This document shows positions 55,854-64,000 of a stretch of DNA of 64,000 nucleotides, piece after piece. Position 1 is the stretch's first letter, and each line of letters begins with the position of its first letter. This DNA is from Helopsaltes ochotensis (Eukaryota; Chordata; Aves; Passeriformes; Locustellidae), in the NCBI GenBank assembly GCA_013400155.1, contig VXBM01000426.1, positions 496,284 through 560,283 on the forward strand. The letters run 5' to 3'. The notes under the pieces were generated by a model, which did not search any database, had not been told where the DNA came from, and saw only the letters and a list, made by a program, of their open reading frames with translations. Position numbers and translations under genes: made by a program.

Positions 55854-57253
55854 GGTATTTTTCATCCTAGCTGAATACTAAATTGACTTTTCTGTGAGGA
55901 GTTTCTGGTCATTTTGTAAAAATAGCTCCTGTTGTTAAATCCCAAAGAAGATTTGATCCCCTTTTGCCACATATCTGCTCCTGGGCTCCACCGAAGCACA
56001 GCCAGGGGAAACCACTCCCTTCAAGGCATTCCTTGATTCAAAACCTCATATTTCTATAGCCACACAAGTCAGTTTAAAGCCACATAATGCACCCCAACCC
56101 CCTCAAAACACTACAAGAAGTCAGCAGGCCTTGGGAGATGCTGGGCACAGTGATGGCCCCTGAACATGCCTGAGCTTGTTGCCCTCCATGAGGGATTTAT
56201 CCAGCTGCCAGGATGATGCCACAGGGAAAGCCACTGCCGCACCAGGTATCCTGTTCCTGCACTCCCACTGTTAAGGCATCAGATCGTTTAAGTGCCCTGC
56301 CAGGGCTCACCTTCTGGTGTGTGCACCCAAACTGAGGAGGGAATGCCAATATGGAAAAGCTGGGGGATTGCCTAGAGCCTTGGTGCTGCAGCCTGGGCTG
56401 TACCTTTGCATGCTATACCTCACAGCCTTTTCCATGATGCACTAAGGTGGATAAAGCTTCCCTAAGAATCAAAAAAGAATTGCATTCACACAATAAATTG
56501 CACAAGTATTTTCTGGCTAGTGATAATCTCCCCAGTGGCCAGGCTGGATGCACGTCTTTCTAATTAAAGGACAATAAGTCTGATGGATTGATGAATCAGA
56601 GCTGCCATGCCAGGTGACAAAACCCCCAAATTTCCAAAGAATTAGATTACTCTGAAGGGACAGAGGGAGCCTAATGCAGATCAGCTGTGAAAGAAATGCT
56701 GGTGTTTGTGGCTGCTGCAAGTTGGCAACTTGCCATCCCTCTCCTTGCTGCTTGGAGGACCAGAGATCCCTGAGTGTAGATAAAACAGGACAAACCACAC
56801 ACAGATTAAAGCAAGATAATCCAAGATTTGGGACCCATCCCTACAGAGGAAGAGCAGCTCGTGAGTACACTACCTCTGTTTTCATGTATCCCGTGGAGGT
56901 AAATCTGGGCTTTGAGCTGGAGCATCAGTTATCTTGGATACAGGGCCTTGTCCTGGCACGTGGCTGGGCAGCAGCAGTTTGCCAAAGGGACAGGATGGTG
57001 GAGGTTCCATGTATTTGGAGGGGGTTGGACTAGACAGGCTACAGCTGGGCTTGCTCCCAGGAGGATAAAACACTCCCTGTGGAAGTGGATCAGGCTCCAT
57101 ACTCCAAAAACTCTGCTGTCTGAACTTTGCAGAGCAGGTTCAGATGAAAGGGACACCCTTGGGGGTGACAATGCAGACTGTGCCTAGTCACAGTTTGGGA
57201 GCAAGGGATTAGGACAGGCCATCACCCTCTGTGAACTCATCCTCTCCACTCAC

Positions 57254-57376
57254 CTCCTCCCTGGGCATGGTGATGTGCCAGCCCAGAGGGAAGGGAACAG
57301 CATTCCTGGCCATGTTATTTATGTTCCTCAGGGAGCCAGAAATCTCCATCAGGCTTTGCTGGCACTCAGGCTCATT
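57254..57376 (-). other. Exon-like open stretch, unknown
   Basis: A 41-codon phase-0 segment bounded by a caggcag acceptor (weak pyrimidine tract) and a strong donor GAGGAG|gtgagt. It reads NEPECQQSLMEISGSLRNIN...ITMPREE, with unbiased amino-acid composition. I do not recognise it and found no partner exon. It may be chance or a relic of a gene between MLPH and COL6A3. Confidence 0.25.
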
Positions 57377-58072
57377 CTGCCTGAGCTTTACTCCCATGGA
57401 TGCTCGGTCCCATAAAGATCATCCCTGTTCCAGCTTGCTTGTAGATGACAGGTGACCTGTTGCCACACTGGGATTTTTTTAGGGACAAGCGCACTGCTGT
57501 TCCACCTTGGGGGAATGATGTGATTTTCACGTGTCCCTGCTGCAGAATGAATGAATGAGCCATTTGACAGAGGATACTTTGTAAGGCTGGCAAGGCCACT
57601 GGCTCCAGGTTTTATAAGGAGCGCTGAAGGCTATTTTCCCACTCCTTCTGCCACCAGTGGTTGGAAAGGATGATAAACAGCAACTGTAACCATGCAAAGC
57701 CATCCCCACCTCTTCCTGTTCCAGCACAGGTTGATCTTTCACATCCAGGGATATCCCCAGCCCAGGGGCTGCCGCAGGATCCTGGCACTGTGAGAGCTGC
57801 AGGTGCTGGTTGCCCAAAGAGATGCCTAAATACGGAGAAAAGTTCATTAGAGGTTTCCCACTAATTTGGAGATGCTTCCCAATAGCAACCTCCCAAGTCT
57901 CTGTTTCCTCCCCAAAACTGAACTACAGGACAAAAAGACTCAACTTCTCCTTTGGCTCTGTAAAGCCAGGCTGGCTTCCTTAGTAAAAAAAACCCCAAAC
58001 AAACAAAAAATCAACTTGCCAAGCAAATTAGCAAAACAACATTATTTTACCTCAGGAAAGTAATTTCCTAAC

Positions 58073-58074
<2 letters not shown>

Positions 58075-58102
<28 letters not shown>
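58075..58102 (+). repeat. Poly-T run (28 T)
   Basis: Uninterrupted T28 followed by taccccttttacccc. No linked retroposon body was identified. Confidence 0.9.
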
Positions 58103-58106
<4 letters not shown>

Positions 58107-58714
58107 CTTTTACCCCAATCTTAAGCAGGAGCTTACATCTGGTCACTTGTGCCACTGTACCAGATCATTTTGGTTTGTTTTTCACGTTTGAAAATTACTT
58201 CAATATCGAATTAAGGTCTCTTGCTTTCTTACTAGTTTGTATTCGACTGTGTGGGAATAACCTGGCAGTGCCGAGGAACTGATGTTTGCTTTAGGAAAAA
58301 AATCTCCAACAGAGCTCTCATGCAGCAAAATCCATCACTCTGAAAATTGCCTAGACCGGCTTCAAGAGAGCTTCTAAAGGGATTCGGGCAGAACCTGTGG
58401 CTTCTTAGCTTCCAAAGTTTTCTCTCCTTGTTAGAAACTCGGCGTCTCCAGATGTATCAAACATCTCGAGGCAAACATCTCAAGCACAAGTTGTTCCATA
58501 TGCTCTCTATAAATTGTGGACAAGCCCCTCAGGAATAAGTACATACCGACCACATACGGGCTGTTTCCTGGGATTTTTTTGGACACTAACTCCAAACAAA
58601 ACAGCCACGACATGGAGATGATGTTTATATAAGCTCCCCCATCAACCGACAGGAAGTTTACAAGGGAGAGAGCGAGATGATGCAGCCTGGATCCCTGTAC
58701 CCACCCAGGGGGAC

Positions 58715-59066
58715 TCCCATGGCTTCAGGGAGACCTTAGAGCACCTTCCAGTGTCTGCAGTGCCTCCAAGAGAGCTGGAGAAGGACTTGTGGGAGAAGCA
58801 TGGAATCACAGGATGAGGGGAAACAGCTTCCCACTGCCACAGGGCAGAGTTAGATAGGATATTAGGGAGAAATTCTTTCCTGTGAGGGGGGTGAGGCCCT
58901 GGCACAGCTGTGGCTGCCCCTGGATCCCTGGAATTGTTCCAGGCCAGGTTGGATGGGGCTTGGAGCAGCCTGGGATAGTGGAAGGTGTCCCTGCCTATGG
59001 CAGGGAGTAGAACTGGATGAGCTTTAAGGTCCCTTCCAACCCAAACCCTTTAGTGATTCTATGGAA
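58715..59066 (+). mobile_element. CR1 3' fragment
   Basis: cagggagaccttagagcaccttccagtg...cttcccactgccacagggcag...gtgaggccctggcac...cttggagcagcctgggatagtggaagg...cccttccaacccaaaccctttagtgattctatgg, a well-preserved CR1 3' end. Confidence 0.92.
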
Positions 59067-60484
59067 AGAGACGGAGAGTGGATTCAACCCTCCTCGAATC
59101 TCTGTGCTCACCTTGGGCAGAGTGTGGGGATTTTTCCTCCCCTTAATTCAAAGCTCAGGTCAGGAGAGTGGCCTGATTTTTACGGCTGAATTGAGCCTGT
59201 TCAACTTAGCCCCAAAGATTAAAAAGCAGCAACATTTTGGACAGACTGCTTGTCAGGAAATCCCAGCCAGGGCTGACTCGGGACCTGGTGCCCCAGGGGA
59301 GAAGCAGAAACCCTGACCAGGTTGGAGTGTGGGCCAGGATCCCCACAGGTCATTTCGGACTCCAGCATTGCTTGTCCTCAACTTCCATCTCACCCTACTC
59401 ACAGGCAAGAAAAGTCATGGAATATTCCATCATGTAAATAACCACATAGGCAAGATTAAAAAAACGTATTTTCTTATTTCTTTAGTAGGGAACCCTAACA
59501 AGAACATTCCCCTGAGGCCTGGGATGTGTGGCACACCAACAGAGCTCTACATTTCCTGGGCTCTCCTCTCCTCTCCCTTTTGCCATAACACACGATTTTT
59601 TTCTCTTCAGCACTGGGGCACAATGACCACAGGTTTCCAAGGAACTGCCTACAGCAAACCCCCAGGTCTATTTTTCCCCTCTGCATCTTCCCAAATAACA
59701 CAACACTCATTCATGGGTATGAATAATTGCTTACAATTCCTCTTTGAGTACGAATAATTCCCTGTAATTCCTCTTCAGCTCCTCTGCCGTTACATCATCC
59801 TGTCCGTGTGGGCAGTGAGTATTTCTGGCCTCTCCGTTTTTCTGACTCCGGCTCTTTTCAAGCCACCTCACCTCTCTCCCTGTAATTAGCAACAGGCTTT
59901 TCCATCACAAAAGTTGGAAGTTTCGTTGAACTGTTGAAATCCAGCCCATTTCAAACAGTTTTTTGTGCAGCACAAGTTGCCACAGGACATTGAGGCCAAG
60001 ACTTGGGAAGATTTTTTCATCCCTTGTGCAAGGCATCACCTGGAAGGGTTCTAAAACAAGAAAACAGGAGTAACCCAAAGCAAAGGCTGGCAAGGTCAGT
60101 GTTGGCCAAAACACATTTCATGCTCCCTGAACTATCTTTTATTCTGAAAAAGAGCTGAGTTATCTTTCCTAGAAGCCAAGCATCACAGTTCACATTAGAG
60201 TTTACTGACCTACAGACCATGCATTGTGTTAGAGGGAAAAATATCCACATTATTTACATACTTGAGCGCAGTTTGTTCCCTGTAATCACAGAAGCTGAAT
60301 ATCCTTTCTAGCAGAAGGGCTTTTTGCAGGATGTGGTTGGTCAGAGCTCCAAGTTTCACCTTCTGAGTTATGATCTCTTTTGCAGGCCATGGATTAAGTG
60401 TGTGTGTATGTGCACTCAGATAATGCACAGAGCCTGGTGTGGGCTTGTTTTTGTTGCTGAGATCTTTTTATGAGAGGAAAAAGA

Positions 60485-60645
60485 AAAAATCATGGAATCA
60501 TAAAATCCCAGAATGGTTTGGATTGGGAGGGACTTTAAAGTTCATCTGGTTCCAACTACCTGCCATGGGCAGGGACACTTTCCACTAGCCCAGGTTTCTC
60601 CAAGGCCCATCTAACCCAGCCTTGAACACTTCCAGGGATGGAAGA
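60485..60645 (-). mobile_element. CR1 3' end fragment
   Basis: Reverse complement of the CR1 end: catggaatcataaaatcccagaatggtttgg...gggcagggacactttccactagcccagg...cttgaacacttccagggatgg. Confidence 0.9.
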
Positions 60646-62636
60646 TGGGAGATTTTGCAGAGATATTTTAAATTCTTGGCCAGTGCTGCAGGATGGGAAG
60701 GGCAGAGCCAAGGATCTCTTATCTTTCCTTAATTCCCACTCTGGCCTGCCCATCTAGAGGTGTTCTTGCCCCTTTTCCTGACTGTTCCAAAGTCATTTAA
60801 AGAGACAAAAATACATCAAGAAATTTTTGCAAAAAGACAGACAGACAAACAGAAAGAGTAGGAGAAAAGCAGAACCAAGAAAACTTCAGGAAAATATTTC
60901 CTGGACCACTTCCTAACCGGGGTGCTGGGGAGGCATTCGGATAAAAGCAATAGCAAATCCTTTGGAACTAATGAAAATTGCATTGCAAGCAAAATTAAAA
61001 TGCAATCTGCAGGCCTGCCCTCTGTCCCAGCAGAGCTGCTCTTTGCCTTGATTTCTAAACATAAAAAGGAGCTTGTTCTTTAAAACTGGGCTGTGAGGGG
61101 TGGGACCCTGCACCCTGATCCGCTGTGCAGATTCTCAGCTGATGATGGGAAAGTAATGGAGCAACCCTTGGTTTTGGTGGTGCTCCCTAATTTCAGAGCA
61201 GGAAGCATCTCTGTCTTGCAGGAGCAGCTTTTTATTTGAGGGGAAAAATATGACTTCGGGTTTGGCAGATGCCCGAGGAGTCCCTGGAGGAAAAGCCAGC
61301 AGATGGTGCTCAAGGATGGAGCCAAGGCGGGATGCTCCTGGGTGTCACCGTGTGTCAGGGGCCCGCAGCCACCCACCCTGTGCTTTCCCTGGATCACACG
61401 GGCAAAATCCACAAAACTTTCCTAAGTCAGGGTAGAAATTGCCTAGCTGAGTCACATCAGAAAAGAACTGCAAAATTTACCCACTCTCTGCCAGTTTTCA
61501 CTGGATTTTTTTTAAAGCTGGGACCCTCATTCTGGCAGTGGGAGGATGTCAAAGTCACCTTTGCATTCTGGAAATGATGTAGCACACGGGGCTTTTAATT
61601 TTTTTCATGGGCAGAAAGAGAATTCCTCAAAACCCTCTTTCTGACTCATAGCATTAATCACGTCTAGTTGTTAATGCACCAGGGAGGAAATATTGCTAAA
61701 CTTAGTCCCAGCTGCCTGTAGAAATTACCAGTGTGATGTGATCCAGTCTTTTAGTAATTATCAGAGGGTTTGTTTGGTGTCTGGGGGTGGGAAGCAGTTT
61801 GTCCCTGCAGATGTCACCCCCTCCCAAGGGGGTCACCCACCCCCACAATGCCACAGCAGCCACAGCCCAAGTTCCCATGATGGGAATGGGGATTGCTTTG
61901 CTGGGGGTTCACCAGCACAAAGGGAACTGCTGAAGGAAGGATTGTAAAGGCTTGTGAGTGAAAGGGGGGGGGGGGGAAATAACCCCACCCCAAAATGCCC
62001 TGTGCATCCTGTCTGTCCCCCCATTATGTGTCAGGGATAAAGCCCCTTTTTGGAAAGGAAAATCTTCCAGCTTGGTTTATTGCAGGCACAAAGGCAGTCA
62101 GATGGGAACTGAAGAGCTCTTGCAGTCTCATTTAATTATTGGAGCACTTGGTAAAAGTCATTTCAATATTAAAACCATGTCAAGACAAGGGAAAAAAAAA
62201 ACCACGAAGATGAAATGCTAACAGCATGAAAAGAAATAAATCTAACTCCCAAGTTAAACATGTTCTCAGCTGAGCTGTGATAGGCACATAACACAGGTCA
62301 CACACGTTTTACCAGTGTTGTTACATTATTTATCTGGAATTCTCTGACTTGGCTGTTTTTCACTACTCTTCTGGGGGTGCGTGGAGCCTTCCTGTGGTTT
62401 GCAGTTTTGGGTTTTTTTGTTTGTTCTTTTTCTTTTTTTTCCAGTCAATGATAAGTATTTCCCTGCACTCCTTCACTGCCACACAGAAAATTCTGGTTTG
62501 CAAGGCAGATCTGAAGAAAAGGCAACACAGAGCCCGGCTGCATACTGGTTACCACTGGTGGTGGCAAACTGGAACCACTGGTGAATATAATTCTTCATTA
62601 CAATAGCAACTGTAGCCTCAAGTTCTTGCTTTACTG

Positions 62637-62785
62637 AATCTCAGAACAGCCTGGGTTGGAAGGGTCCTTGAAGAACACCTTGTTCTACCCCACTGCCATG
62701 GGCAGGGGCATCTTCCACTAGACCTGGTTGCTCCAAGCCCTGTCCAACCTGGCCTGGAACACTTCCAGGGATGGGGCATCCCAGT
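62637..62785 (-). mobile_element. CR1 3' end fragment
   Basis: Reverse complement CR1: ctcagaacagcctgggttggaagggtccttg...gggcaggggcatcttccactagacc...cctggaacacttccagggatggggcatcc. Confidence 0.88.
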
Positions 62786-64000
62786 TGAGCTCTGTCCAAC
62801 ACCCGAAATCTCCAGGAAAGGCTTTTGCTTTGGATGCTTCTGCCCACATAATGCTCCTCCATCATATCTATTTGACCTTTTAGCAGCTGTCCCTCACCCT
62901 GGGTGAAAATAAAAATAATTTAAAAAAATTAAAATAAAACAATCTCTGTCATGGCTTTGCAGCAGTTCCTGTTTCCACCATTCCCTGTTCAGAGCCCACT
63001 GACACCCAGCGAGGAGCTGCAGCTCCCTTTTGCCAGGCTCATTTATTATTTGGGAACTCCCTGCCTGTAAGCTGCAGCTTGACAGATTTTGGAGGGGTGA
63101 CAAAATGCCCTGCTTGCCTTTGGGCACGGGGCTGGCGATTTTCACTCTGAGTCCCACTGTGTCTTCAGCCTCTGCCAGCGCCAAGCCAAGCACCATTTCT
63201 AAAAGGAGTTATTGCCTCAGTCCAAGGGCTTAGCACTTCCCTGAAGCATTCCAGCTATTTCTTTATGTGGCTGGTCTTTCAAACAGCACAAACCCAAGAG
63301 CAAACATCATAAATCCCCCTTTGCAAAGAAAAGAACTTGACTATTTGATTCCAGGGACACCATCTCCACTCCAGCCTTATATGGAACCAAGCAAGAGCAA
63401 GAGATAGGAGTTAAAGTTTCCATACCAGTGTTTATTGCAAAACACAACTCAGTCCAGCCTGAAATGTTTGACCAGTGATCTGCTGTCGCTCAAGACACAG
63501 GAATAAAATTAGCCCCAAATTTATTAGGCTCTGCCTAATGAAAGGTTAAAGTATTCTTTCACTTCACATATGTTTAAAAAAAATACAAAAATCACCAGTC
63601 AGAAACTTGCAGACTGGATTTATTGCCTTTTAAACTTTTTCTTTAAATCTATAGATCTTTTAAAATACTATTCAATACGCTGAGGTGTTAACTTTCATTT
63701 ATAAATTATGTATAACATAAATCCCCCACTCCTGCCTCCCCATCTGGGTAGGAATAAAAACCTGCTGTTACATTTCAGTGGGAAGGCATGCAGAGAGGAG
63801 ACTCTCTGCCCCTGTGCTGATGTTGTAAGTGCTCAGGGGGAGAAGCTGAGCTTTCCCCAGCCTCGAGCATCCTCCATCCTCGAAGGAACCGCGCTGCTCC
63901 GGAGCCCTGCGTAACTTGGTGCGGTCCTTGGGACATCCCGACTCCAGCAAACATGCTTCCCGATCAAAAGATACAGTTAAATCAGCTTCCTTCAGTTCCA

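Larger units (their letters stand above)
55854..58714. other. Intergenic DNA with one exon-like stretch and a poly-T run
   Basis: Nothing was recognised beyond the listed open stretch and the T28 run. A weak CR1-like phrase (gggggttggactagacag) occurs near 57020. Confidence 0.45.
59067..64000. other. Intergenic DNA to the window edge
   Basis: Contains two reverse CR1 ends (listed) and a G10 run near 61967. COL6A3, expected next by synteny, was looked for but no signal-peptide exon or VWA-domain exon was recognised. Confidence 0.5.

Noticed and set aside
55000..64000. COL6A3 5' exons expected by synteny
   Set aside because: No signal-peptide or VWA-domain exon was recognised; the gene probably starts beyond the window.

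Overview
The window is avian nuclear DNA. CR1 LINE fragments are scattered throughout, in both orientations and mostly cut down to the 3' end. There are no Alu or L1 elements. The three multi-exon genes I can read match, in order and orientation, the vertebrate MLPH-PRLH-RAB17 block (human 2q37.3; chicken chromosome 7 from memory). The CR1 tails carry wording close to 'cttggagcaacctgggatag', which I associate with Neoaves/songbirds more than chicken; this is an inference from memory.

Layout. 1-15.6 kb is intergenic or RAB17 upstream DNA: no coding exon was recognised, one polypurine tract (1.56-1.87 kb), AT-rich blocks that could be conserved regulatory DNA (about 7.0-7.2 and 8.0-8.7 kb), and a CpG-rich patch (11.86-12.65 kb) that may hold a first exon or promoter. 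15.57-17.93 kb holds RAB17 on the + strand (5 coding exons, 213 aa, all G motifs intact, C-terminal CC). 19.06-20.6 kb holds PRLH on the - strand: an 86-aa prolactin-releasing-peptide precursor in two coding exons, preceded by an inferred TATA-driven non-coding exon. RAB17 and PRLH converge. 22.9-49.9 kb holds MLPH (melanophilin/Slac2-a) on the - strand: 16 coding exons whose phases all agree, 666 aa, an N-terminal Rab27a-binding zinc-finger domain, a myosin-Va-binding acidic segment, coiled coil and a basic C-terminus. 50.4-64 kb is upstream intergenic DNA with CR1 copies, two families of strongly degenerate C-rich/T-A tandem repeats around 53.3-55.7 kb, a CpG-rich patch with a long pyrimidine tract, and one exon-like open stretch of unknown meaning (57.25-57.38 kb).

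How the genes relate. MLPH links Rab27a on melanosomes to myosin Va. RAB17 is an epithelial/melanocyte endosomal Rab implicated in melanosome release. PRLH encodes a neuropeptide acting on feeding and stress. A deletion or regulatory change here could therefore affect plumage colour and metabolism together. The codon changed in chicken lavender (MLPH R35) is intact.

I found no unprecedented gene system. The most interesting points are MyRIP-like exons in MLPH that appear to be absent from the mammalian protein, a CR1 that ends about 10 nt from an MLPH splice donor, a tandem repeat that multiplies branch-point-like motifs before an MLPH acceptor, and the compact PRLH promoter and 3' end.
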